From an uncultured Erysipelotrichaceae bacterium (GTDB lineage: Bacteria; Bacillota_I; Bacilli_A; RF39; UBA660), in NCBI GenBank assembly GCA_902789225.1, contig CADANC010000002.1, positions 1 to 64,000 on the forward strand: 64,000 bases of DNA. Reading direction: 5' to 3'. A model generated the notes under the pieces. It did not search any database, was not told the origin of the DNA, and saw only the letters and a list, made by a program, of their open reading frames with translations. Within the stretch, counting starts at the first letter, position 1. Each line of letters begins with the position of its first letter. Below, in pieces: positions 45,933-54,600 of the stretch. A program made the position numbers and the translations under genes.

Positions 45933-46089
45933 CATTTCTTATAACGTCAGAAATCACTAATACTATAAAAAATACTATAGTTAATACTATTACTGATGCT
46001 GAGACTTTTTTTGAGAATAAATAAAATATTATTAAGTATACTAAAAAGAATAGAATTGATGATACGACATTATTCAACCATTTAATCAT
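45922..46089 (-). CDS. Small two-helix membrane protein (55 aa)
   Basis: An ORF of 55 codons with a strong GAGGTGAAAT site starts at 46089 on the minus strand. The peptide has two hydrophobic helices (about 9-25 and 31-48) separated by FSKK and ends with a polar NEKN tail. It fills the gap between the ASCH and transglycosylase genes. The perfect RBS and clean hairpin topology make it a likely real gene. Function unknown. Confidence 0.7.
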   Translation of the reverse strand: MIKWLNNVVSSILFFLVYLIIFYLFSKKVSASVIVLTIVFFIVLVISDVIRNEKN

Positions 46090-46157
46090 ATTTCACCTCT
46101 ATATATGTAAAGTATTATAACATATATAATCAAATATAATCAAATTTGGCTATGAAA

Positions 46158-46166
46158 TGGTATAAT
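46158..46166 (+). promoter_or_regulatory. Extended -10 promoter of the transglycosylase gene
   Basis: TGG-TATAAT. Transcription would start near 46173, which excludes the ATG at 46171 and supports ATG 46183. Confidence 0.6.
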
Positions 46167-46182
46167 TATAATGAGGGATAAT

Positions 46183-47376
46183 ATGAATAGATACGAATTC
46201 TACTATAATAAAAATGGTGAATTTAATTGTTTATATTCTAATGATTATGCTGATCGTAAGTATAAAAATGAAGATGCGATAAGAAGATTAAAAAGAATAG
46301 GTAAACAATCTTTTCATAGTGTAAAAATAAAAGAAAGAACTCAAAATAAAAAGAGATTTCCTTATATTGAAATGAGTGATGGTAATACTGTTGTTACTAT
46401 TAAGAATTTAGCTAGATTTAATGATGATGATTTATTTGTTTATATTCCTAATAATATTAGAAAAATAGAAAAAGCATTTAAGAAATATAATGATAAAAGA
46501 AGTAATAAATCTGGTGCTAGGAATTTAATTATTGCTGGATTAATTGTTACTATGATTGGTAGTGGTATAGTTTTATCATTAAATAAAGATACTAGTAATG
46601 ATATAGCACTTAATTCTACTGGAATTGAAAATATGACAGAAGAAGAAACTAATGAAGAATTAAGTGAAGTTAATGAAATGATACTTGAGACTGAAAATAA
46701 TCAAATAAATTATGATTTTGATAGAGAAACTGATAGTAATGATTTTAAGTATGTTGATGAGACTTATGGTGATTTAGCAAATGAAATTGGAAAAAAATAT
46801 GGTGTCTCTCCTAGTCTTATTAAAGCTATGATTACTCAAGAATCTTCAGGAGTTAATCCTAATCTTATGCAAGTACAATTTGATTCTTGGATTGATATGT
46901 TATTAGTTTCACATGATTTTGTTAATGATAAAGATGTAAAAATAGTATTGACTGATAATCCTGAAGAATATGCTGATGATGTTATTACTATTAGTAGAGA
47001 GGAATTATTAAATCCTAAGACAAATATTAGTGTGGGAACTGTAATATTAAGAGATGTTGCGACTTATTATGACTATAATATTCCAATGAGTATTCAAGCA
47101 TATAATTTTGGTATAGCTAATATGGATAAAGTTATTAATCAATTAGCATATATAACTAATGATACTTATGATGGTATTGTGTCTGATAAAAATGAAATAG
47201 ATTATATGAATTATACGAATATTATCAGTGTTGGAGATTTTGAATACTTATTTCATGTAATGAGATATGTAGATTCTCCAGAAATTAACATTTCATATTT
47301 AGATCAAAATAATAATGTTTGTTCTAATGATATTAAAGTATATCCTGAATCTAATACTAAAGTTAATAAAATGTGA
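46183..47376 (+). CDS. Membrane-anchored lytic transglycosylase-like protein (SLT fold)
   Basis: The 397-residue protein has an N-terminal cytoplasmic region (1-110), one membrane helix (about 120-142) and an outer lysozyme-like domain. The SLT signature is IGKKYGVSPSLIKAMITQESSGVNPNLMQVQ with the catalytic Glu in QESSG, and SIQAYNFG matches the AYN(A/F)G motif. It probably cleaves glycan strands. The N-terminal cytoplasmic half (about 110 residues) is unusual. It ends TGA followed at once by TAA. Confidence 0.85.
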   Translation: MNRYEFYYNKNGEFNCLYSNDYADRKYKNEDAIRRLKRIGKQSFHSVKIKERTQNKKRFPYIEMSDGNTVVTIKNLARFNDDDLFVYIPNNIRKIEKAFKKYNDKRSNKSGARNLIIAGLIVTMIGSGIVLSLNKDTSNDIALNSTGIENMTEEETNEELSEVNEMILETENNQINYDFDRETDSNDFKYVDETYGDLANEIGKKYGVSPSLIKAMITQESSGVNPNLMQVQFDSWIDMLLVSHDFVNDKDVKIVLTDNPEEYADDVITISREELLNPKTNISVGTVILRDVATYYDYNIPMSIQAYNFGIANMDKVINQLAYITNDTYDGIVSDKNEIDYMNYTNIISVGDFEYLFHVMRYVDSPEINISYLDQNNNVCSNDIKVYPESNTKVNKM

Positions 47377-47402
47377 TAAAATATAACTTCGAGGTGTGTT
47401 AG

Positions 47403-48296
47403 ATGGAGTTTAATGAATTAAAGAATTGTCATTTATGCCCTAAAAACTGTGGTGTTAATAGATATAAACAGTTAGGTTTTTGTAAATCTTCTGGCGATTT
47501 ATATGTAAGTTATTATTCTCTACATATGTGGGAAGAACCTGTTATATCTGGTAAACATGGTAGTGGGGCTATTTTTTTTAGTAATTGTAATCTTAAATGT
47601 ATTTTTTGTCAGAATAGAAAAATATCTAATGATGGATATGGTAAAAAGATTAGTTTAGATAGACTAAGTGATATTATGTTAGAACTACAAGAAAAAGGTG
47701 CTCATAATATTAATTTAGTTACTCCTACTCACTATGCTCCTCTTATTAAATATTCGATTAATAGTATTAAAGATAAGCTTACTATTCCTGTTGTTTATAA
47801 TACTAGTAGTTATGAAAATGTAGAAACAATTGAGATGATGAATGGTATAGTTAATATTTATTTAGCTGATTTTAAATACTATGATAATGAATTAGGAAAA
47901 AGATATTCTAATTGTGATAATTATAGGGAATGTGCTATTAAGAGCATAGATGAAATGTATAAACAAGTTGGTAAATTTGTTATTAAAGATGATTTAATGA
48001 TTAGTGGATTAATCGTTAGAATACTTGTGTTACCTGGTCACATTGATGATAGTAAAAAAATTATTAAGTATTTATATGAAAAATATGGTGATAATATTAT
48101 TATTAGTATTATGAATCAATATACTCCTCTATTTCATATAGAAAAGTATGAAAATCTTAATAGAAAAGTTAATGATAGTGAATATGATGATGTTATCGAT
48201 TATGCCTGTGATATAGGGGTAAAACATGCTTTTATTCAAGAGGGAGATACTCAAAAAGAAAGTTTTATACCTGATTTTGATATATCTGTGTTATAA
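47403..48296 (+). CDS. Radical SAM protein, PflX-like (COG1313)
   Basis: The 297-residue protein has an N-terminal cysteine cluster (CHLCPKNC at 9-16, Cys27) and then the radical SAM motif CNLKCIFC (Cys62, 66, 69), followed by GAHNINLVTPTHY and VYNTSSYENVETI. This is the layout of PflX, a relative of pyruvate formate-lyase activase. No glycyl radical enzyme is nearby, so the target is unknown. GAGGTGTG precedes the ATG, and the thioredoxin-like gene follows 18 bases later. Confidence 0.88.
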   Translation: MEFNELKNCHLCPKNCGVNRYKQLGFCKSSGDLYVSYYSLHMWEEPVISGKHGSGAIFFSNCNLKCIFCQNRKISNDGYGKKISLDRLSDIMLELQEKGAHNINLVTPTHYAPLIKYSINSIKDKLTIPVVYNTSSYENVETIEMMNGIVNIYLADFKYYDNELGKRYSNCDNYRECAIKSIDEMYKQVGKFVIKDDLMISGLIVRILVLPGHIDDSKKIIKYLYEKYGDNIIISIMNQYTPLFHIEKYENLNRKVNDSEYDDVIDYACDIGVKHAFIQEGDTQKESFIPDFDISVL

Positions 48297-48314
48297 TTGT
48301 TGTAGGAGGTTTTT

Positions 48315-48869
48315 ATGAAGTACTTAAAGTATGTATTTGTATTATTACTTTCTCTAGCAGTTTTACCTTTTGCTGTTAATGCTGAAGCTAAGCCAGATGC
48401 TGAGATTAAAGATACAAATGAAGTTAAAGTATATCTATTCAGAGGTGAAGGTTGTCCCCATTGTGAAGAAGCTATTGAGTGGTTTAAATCAATTGAAGCA
48501 AAATATGGAGATAAATTTCAACTTATTTCTTATGAAACTTGGTATAATGAAGATAATCAAAAACTATTAGATCAAGTTGGAAAAACTCTTAAACAAGAAA
48601 TAAGTGGAGTTCCATTTATAATAATTGGTCAACAAAACTGGAGCGGTTTTTCTTCTAATATGGAAAGTGCTATATTAGCAGAAATCGAAGCAGAATATAA
48701 AGTTGAACCATCTGAAAGATTCGATATCATGGAAAACTTAGTAGATGCTGATAACGAAGCTACTGAACCTGCATTTGATAGTACAAGTTTTATAGTACTT
48801 GTTGTTGCTGTAATTATTATTGGTGCTATCATGGGAATTGTTTACATGAATAAGAAAAAAGAAGCTTAA
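48315..48869 (+). CDS. Membrane-anchored thioredoxin-like protein
   Basis: The 184-residue protein has a signal peptide (about 1-24), an outer thioredoxin-like fold with the redox motif GCPHCEEA (about 49-56) and the cis-proline GVPFIIIG, and a C-terminal helix (about 157-177) with KKK tail. It likely handles thiol-disulfide exchange outside the membrane, which fits the many cysteine-bearing anchored proteins in this window. AGGAGG precedes the ATG. Confidence 0.85.
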   Translation: MKYLKYVFVLLLSLAVLPFAVNAEAKPDAEIKDTNEVKVYLFRGEGCPHCEEAIEWFKSIEAKYGDKFQLISYETWYNEDNQKLLDQVGKTLKQEISGVPFIIIGQQNWSGFSSNMESAILAEIEAEYKVEPSERFDIMENLVDADNEATEPAFDSTSFIVLVVAVIIIGAIMGIVYMNKKKEA

Positions 48870-48882
48870 TTGCTTCTTTTTT
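48855..48882. terminator. Bidirectional terminator
   Basis: Eleven-pair stem (48855-48865 with 48872-48882) across both convergent gene ends, A-run and T-run on either side. Confidence 0.85.
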
Positions 48883-49939
48883 ATTGTAATTTAATATTTG
48901 CTACATCTTTATTACCATTTCTTATATAGGTGATTTTAATTGTATCACCTTTTTTATGTTGATATAATTGATATCTTAAATTAGCTACATCTTTTATTTC
49001 TTTATTAGCTAATTCTACAATGATATCTCCTTCTTTTAATCCACCTTTTTCTGCAGATGAATCTTTCATAACTCCTGTTACTATAACACCACTTTTGATA
49101 TCTCCTGTATTGTATGTATACTTAGTTGATGAATTAATATCAGTCATATTAATTCCTAGAACAGGCCATTCTATTTTCTTTCCAGCTTCTAAGTCATCTA
49201 CATGAGACATTGCTAGCTCTATAGGTATAGCAAAGCCCATCCCTTCTATCTCTTGATCTACTAATTTTAGTGAACATATTCCTATAACTTCACCATTTAT
49301 ATTTAGTAGTGGCCCACCCGAATTTCCAGGATTTAGACTTGCATCTACTTGAATAACATTCATTACCCAGTCAGCATTTTCATATGATGATGTTTGTAAT
49401 TCTACTTTTCTATCTTTTCCTGATATTATTCCTGAAGTTACACTTCCAAGGTAATTATTACCCATTGCAGATCCTATCGTAAATATCGTATCTCCTACTC
49501 TTGCTTTTTCACTTGATCCTTTTTCAGCTATATTTAATACTTCATTTTTTGGAATACGTAATACAGCTAAATCTAGGTAGTTATCTCCTCCTAATACAGT
49601 TGCTTCTATTTCTTTTTCTTCTGATGTTACTAGGGTTACTTTTTCCATATCTTCGATAACATGGTTATTTGTTAATAAATATCCATATTTTGAATCTTTT
49701 TTATATACAAATGCTGTTCCTGTACCAACTACACTTCCTCCTTGATAACAATTAACTCCCATAACAGAATCTTTAACCTTATCAACTGATGGAGCTAGTG
49801 AATTCTTTTCATATATATTATTTTTTTCAATCGGCTTAACATCTAGTATTGGACTCCATCTTAATATAGCCATTATAGTTATTGCTCCTAATATATATGA
49901 AAATATTAGAGTAAAAATAAACTTATTCCTTTGCTTCAT
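48881..49939 (-). CDS. htrA: HtrA/DegP-like membrane serine protease with PDZ domain
   Basis: Extracytoplasmic quality-control protease. The 352-residue protein has one N-terminal helix (about 7-27), a trypsin-like domain with the triad His93 (NNHVIED), Asp123 (YLDLAVL) and Ser207 (GNSGGP), and a C-terminal PDZ domain (about 245-350, with SAEKGGLKEGDIIV). Length is typical for Gram-positive HtrA. Its start overlaps the Abi_2 gene by 17 bases, so the two are translationally coupled. Confidence 0.94.
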   Translation of the reverse strand: MKQRNKFIFTLIFSYILGAITIMAILRWSPILDVKPIEKNNIYEKNSLAPSVDKVKDSVMGVNCYQGGSVVGTGTAFVYKKDSKYGYLLTNNHVIEDMEKVTLVTSEEKEIEATVLGGDNYLDLAVLRIPKNEVLNIAEKGSSEKARVGDTIFTIGSAMGNNYLGSVTSGIISGKDRKVELQTSSYENADWVMNVIQVDASLNPGNSGGPLLNINGEVIGICSLKLVDQEIEGMGFAIPIELAMSHVDDLEAGKKIEWPVLGINMTDINSSTKYTYNTGDIKSGVIVTGVMKDSSAEKGGLKEGDIIVELANKEIKDVANLRYQLYQHKKGDTIKITYIRNGNKDVANIKLQ

Positions 49940-50906
49940 TATCTAATCTTCTTTCTATATTCATTATATCTTTCCAATTACTTGGGAATCCTATTCTATC
50001 ATATACTTTTTCAATCTTTATTGTATATAGATTATAATTTAATGAAGTTAGAGCATTATCTAGTTCTAATATAAAGTTCTTAAAATCTTCTTTTGATAGT
50101 AATTGTTTTAATATTATAACTAATGCGAATAAATCATTTTTTCCACATGTAAATTCACCATCTTGTTGAGGTATTTTTAATAATCTATGATAGATAGTAT
50201 CATTTATTGGCTTAGTAGTTTTATTTTCAAATAATATATCTTCATGAGCACATAAATTTCTATAGTTAGCAAGTATTGGTAAATAATTTAATAAATCATC
50301 TATTTCAACATTATATGTACGAGATACTTCTCTTTTATCTTCTTCTTTTAATATTTGAAATAATTCACTTACTATACCAAAAGATAATACTTTTACTAAG
50401 ATCCATAAAGGAATATATCCATAATTATAAGAATAGTGTTGAGTTGCTGAATGTTGAGGACCATTTATTCTTATTTGCCTTTTCATCTTAGAAATTAAAT
50501 CATTTACTTGTCTTTGTTGTTCTGGTTTATTAGTAAAGTTTTCTGCTCTTAAGTATTCTTTTTCTTTATAACCATATTTTCTTGATAATACATATGAAGT
50601 AACTGATTTAAAGTTATTCTCTATTACTAATAAATACTTAAATACTATATTACGAAGAGTTCTATCAAATAAAAATAGACTATATAGTTCTTCGAATCTT
50701 GTTCCTGGAAGGAACTTTTTTTCTTTATAACCATCTAATTTTATTTCATTATTATTATCAGTAAATAAATGTCTGTATCCCATTAAAAAAAAATAATTTT
50801 CTCTTAGAAGAATATTTTTTGCATATTCTTCATCTTTTATTGTTAACCCTTTTTTTCTTAGGATATCTACTTGTTCATCGAGATTTTTAAATTCTTTCAT
50901 TTTCAT
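49923..50906 (-). CDS. Abi_2/AbiD-AbiF-family protein (HEPN-like)
   Basis: The 327-residue protein matches the Abi_2 family: LDEQVDILRKKGL at the start, then NYFFLMGYRHLF, PGTRFEELYSLFLFDRTLRNIVFKYLLVIENNFKS, and the RNLCAHE motif (R-x4-H) that marks HEPN ribonucleases. Such proteins in lactococcal AbiD/AbiF cause abortive infection against phage. Here it follows the EssC operon after a terminator and runs into htrA with overlap. AGGTGATACT precedes the ATG; a second in-frame ATG lies two codons later. Confidence 0.9.
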   Translation of the reverse strand: MKMKEFKNLDEQVDILRKKGLTIKDEEYAKNILLRENYFFLMGYRHLFTDNNNEIKLDGYKEKKFLPGTRFEELYSLFLFDRTLRNIVFKYLLVIENNFKSVTSYVLSRKYGYKEKEYLRAENFTNKPEQQRQVNDLISKMKRQIRINGPQHSATQHYSYNYGYIPLWILVKVLSFGIVSELFQILKEEDKREVSRTYNVEIDDLLNYLPILANYRNLCAHEDILFENKTTKPINDTIYHRLLKIPQQDGEFTCGKNDLFALVIILKQLLSKEDFKNFILELDNALTSLNYNLYTIKIEKVYDRIGFPSNWKDIMNIERRLDNEAKE

Positions 50907-50948
50907 AGTATCACCTATTATTATTATACATTATTTATATAAAATTTA

Positions 50949-50977
50949 AAAGGAACTAATTTTTTATTAGTTCCTTT
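50949..50977 (-). terminator. Terminator of the EssC-EsaB operon
   Basis: Twelve-pair stem (50949-50960 with 50966-50977) right after the last small gene, on the minus strand. It separates the operon from Abi_2. Confidence 0.85.
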
Positions 50978-51168
50978 AATGCTTCATCTGCATCTTTATT
51001 TATTTGTACTAATGTATCTAAATATTTATAGTAACCTTCTACTACTGAGAAAAATTCTTGAAATACTGTATCTCTTTGTTCTTCTGGAACAGCTGATAGT
51101 TTTTCATTACATTGTTTTAATACTTTAACTACTTGAGATACTTGATCATAACTTAGATTTCCTATCAT
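50956..51168 (-). CDS. Small helical protein B of the T7SS operon
   Basis: The 70-residue protein is predicted to be two amphipathic helices (SYDQVSQVVKVLKQCNEKLS and TVFQEFFSVVEGYYKYLDTLVQ) joined by a PEEQRD turn, like a short WXG100 hairpin but without the WXG motif. Its ATG overlaps the stop of the previous gene (ATGA), so translation is coupled. It may be a truncated or divergent Esx-type partner, or a chaperone for substrates. Confidence 0.72.
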   Translation of the reverse strand: MIGNLSYDQVSQVVKVLKQCNEKLSAVPEEQRDTVFQEFFSVVEGYYKYLDTLVQINKDADEALKELIKN

Positions 51169-51359
51169 TTACCTAACACCTCCATCGTTGGAGCATTAGG
51201 CTTCACCTTATTAATTTTTTCTACACTTGCTGCTATCTTTTCTTTATATGATTCTACTTCTTCTATACGATTAATATTATCTTGATCAGGATAATTTTCA
51301 CGCATAGTTTTAGTACATTCAAATATTGTATTTATTGCTTTTATGAGTTCTTCCTTCAT
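51165..51359 (-). CDS. Small helical protein A of the T7SS operon
   Basis: The 64-residue protein is helical (ELIKAINTIFECTKTMREN and EEVESYKEKIAASVEKIN) with a short break at YPDQDN. It ends in TGA overlapping the next start. Like its neighbour it lacks a WXG motif but has hairpin length, so the pair could form a heterodimer. AAAGGATTAATATT precedes the ATG. Confidence 0.7.
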   Translation of the reverse strand: MKEELIKAINTIFECTKTMRENYPDQDNINRIEEVESYKEKIAASVEKINKVKPNAPTMEVLGK

Positions 51360-51376
51360 AATATTAATCCTTTCTT

Positions 51377-51634
51377 TTATATAAGTATTATTTTAGAACC
51401 ATTTACTAAGTCTGTATCAATAATAGTTTGATTTACATCATATATATTTCCTGTTTCATAACTATAGAAATTAGTATCTTTTCTAGGAACATAATTCTTA
51501 TTAGATAGATCTGCTAGAGCATCTTCTATTAATCTTTTTACTGTTCCTACTTTTTTATTTACTGGTACAAATAAATCATATGTTTTTTCAATAGAAGGCA
51601 CTAATAATTCTATTAATATTTTATTCTTATTCAT
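51377..51634 (-). CDS. esaB: EsaB/YukD-like ubiquitin-fold protein
   Basis: The 85-residue protein has the ubiquitin-like fold of the T7SSb component EsaB/YukD: ILIELLVPSIEKTYDLFVPVNKKVGTVKRLI, then the closing NQTIIDTDLVNGSKIILI. EsaB is a small cytoplasmic partner of the secretion machine, needed for export in Staphylococcus and Bacillus. It lies 8 bases after essC with a GTAGGAGG site. Confidence 0.88.
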   Translation of the reverse strand: MNKNKILIELLVPSIEKTYDLFVPVNKKVGTVKRLIEDALADLSNKNYVPRKDTNFYSYETGNIYDVNQTIIDTDLVNGSKIILI

Positions 51635-51642
51635 ATTACCTC

Positions 51643-54600
51643 CTACTCATCTGACATTAGTTTAATAACAAATGCTTTTCCTTTTATTATGATATAACCA
51701 AAACCTTCTTTTAATTCTTGTCTTAGTAATCTTGATGATGTTGTTACTTTTAAAGTGAATTGGTTTGAAATACCATTTCCTATCCAAATAGCTGATGATA
51801 AATCTAGAGATGGCTTTAACCATACTTCATAAGCTAATTGTTTAATACTATCTATTGTATCTACAATTACAAATTTAATAGTTTTTGTTTTTTGAGCTTC
51901 TGTTATTAAAGTACTAAATTTAGTTTTAATATCTGCTGGGAATTTATTTACTAATTGTTTTATACCGGTAATTACACATACAGTCATAACATCATCTTGT
52001 TTGCCTATTTTACTATTGTAAATATTCTTCATTTGTTCAAATCCATCTAAGCAGGTATCTTCATCATAAATAATATTTTCAGAATTTAATCCTCTGATAA
52101 TTGATAAACTATCTAGAATTACTACTCTTGAATTTGTTGCTTGTAGATTAGATATGATTCCTTTTAAGAATGATGGTTCTTGAGTTACATCATCTCCAGT
52201 AATTAAATACATATAATTATTTTGTAAGTTAATAGTAGATATTTCTAATGTATCTCTATATACTCCAACAGGTAATGTTTTTAAGTCTCCTAACATTGAA
52301 CTTACAAAGTTCCTTGAAACAACTTCTGGTAAGATAGGTATATGCTTTGCTCTTTCTTCTCCAAAGAAATTACTTAATTTATCACATACTACCTTGATGT
52401 AGTCTGCAATTTTTTCTTCTTTATATGAGTATGCTGTTTGGAATTCATATATTCCATTATCTATAGCAATTAAACCTCTACCATATATTTTAGATGGTTG
52501 TTTCTTTCTAACTCCTGATAGAATTGTTCCATAATCTGATGCATCATTGAATTGTAATACAACATTTTGAGAGAAGTTTTGTCTTAGACGATATCTTACT
52601 GTATTTGCACCATTTGTACTAACTAAGAAGATAATTCCATATTTTAAACAGTCTCTTGTTAGTTGTCCTAGTCTATCTTCATAGGCTTCATATGTTTCAA
52701 TAAATGCTTCAACATTATTAATAACAATTAAAATTGTAGGTATTTGTCTTCCACCATGATTTATATAGAAATCATAAGATCCATTGTAATCAATGAATAA
52801 TTTTTTTCTTTCTTCAACTACATCATCTAACATTTTAAACATATTAGTAATTTTTTCTTCATCAGTTGATAGAATTACTTCACCTACATGTGGAGCTTTT
52901 CTAAATGCAGTTAGAGTTTCTGCACCAAAATCCATTAAATATAGATTTATTTCTTTTGGTGTATGAGTTGTAATTATATTATAAATTATACTTTGTAGAG
53001 CTAATTCTTTACCTGCTCCTTGAGAACCATAAATAATTGTATTTCCTCTATTAGATAAAGGTAATGTTAATAATCCTTGTTTTTGATTGTCTGGATCATC
53101 ATATTCTCCAATAATTGGATTTATATTATTCTTTTGGGCATGATAATTATATTTTTTCTTAAGTTCATCAACATAGATATAATCAGGAATTCTATCTAGC
53201 CATAACTTATCAACAAAAATATTTTCTTCTTTAGCTACATCAACAATATATTTAACAAGATTAGTAATTTCTTCACCTTTAGAAGCAATTAATATTTCAT
53301 TATTCTTTTCTTCTAAAGATTTTATATTATTACCTACGTTATCTAATATATCTATTGATTTATCTACTCTTTTCTTTCTCTTTTCTTGAGGATAATATTG
53401 TGCTCCTGCCCAAGCAGCTTGTCCTAGAGCAAATAGTTCATTATAACCTACTTGTAAGTAGAAACGACCTGGATTTTTTAATTCTGCTGCATCTGGAACT
53501 TTAATCATATCCATAGAGTCTGATCTATCTTGAACTCTTAAACATACACGGAATTTAGCATTTGACCAAATTTGGTCATTTACTACACCGGATGGTTTTT
53601 GAGTTGCTAGAATTAGATGGACTCCTAAAGAACGTCCGATACGTGCAGTAGATATTAACTGATCCATGAATTCAGGTTGTTGATCCTTTAACTCGGCAAA
53701 CTCGTCTGAAATGATAAGTAAGTGAGATATAGGTTTATCAACTTGACCCTTACGATATAGGCTTTGATATTTATAAATATCTATTGTACTTTCATTTAAT
53801 TTGTCTCTGGCTTCATTGAATAATCTTTGACGTCTTCGAAGTTCTGATTGAATTGATGCAAGAGAACGAGACATTTCAATTGTATCTAAGTTTGTTATTG
53901 TTCCTGCTAAATGTGGTAGTTTAAATCCAGTATCTTTATTTTCAAATACTCCGGCTAAGCCTCCACCTTTATAGTCGATAAGTACAAATTGTACTTCATA
54001 TGGATGGAAGTTAATTGCTAGTGAAGTAATATATGTAATTATGAATTCTGATTTACCTGAACCTGTCATACCTGCAATTAGTCCGTGTGGTCCATGGAAT
54101 CTTTCATGTAAGTCTAATTTAAATAATTCTTGTGACTTATCTAGACCAACTGGAACTGCTAAAGACTTAGTAGGATCATTCATTTTCCATCTATTTTGAA
54201 TATTTAATTGTTCTACCATACCTACGTTATACATTTCTAAGAAAGTAATTCCATTAGGTAATGCACGAGATTGTTTTACCATGTCTATTGGAACGTTTGC
54301 TAGTACTTTACAAGCTTCATACATATTTAAGTAATCATCATAATCAGCAATAAATTCTTTTTGCTTATTAGATACTAACTCATTTTCAAAGACTCCTGAT
54401 TTTTTATCACCTACTGAAATGAATGTTTCGCATTCATTAGGTATATTTATCAATCTAGGACTAATAACTACTAAACTAAATCCATAGTTAATAGGTGATT
54501 CACAAACATCTTTTAAAATATCCAAATCTCTATATGCTTTATAATCATCTGTTATTATTAAATAGTATGGTCTGTAATGATGATAATCTTTTTCAGATAA

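Noticed and set aside
47374..47379. TGA possibly read as tryptophan (mycoplasma code)
   Set aside because: TGA ends the transglycosylase gene and, at 51165-51167, a T7SS gene in an ATGA overlap; tryptophans in conserved motifs are TGG throughout.
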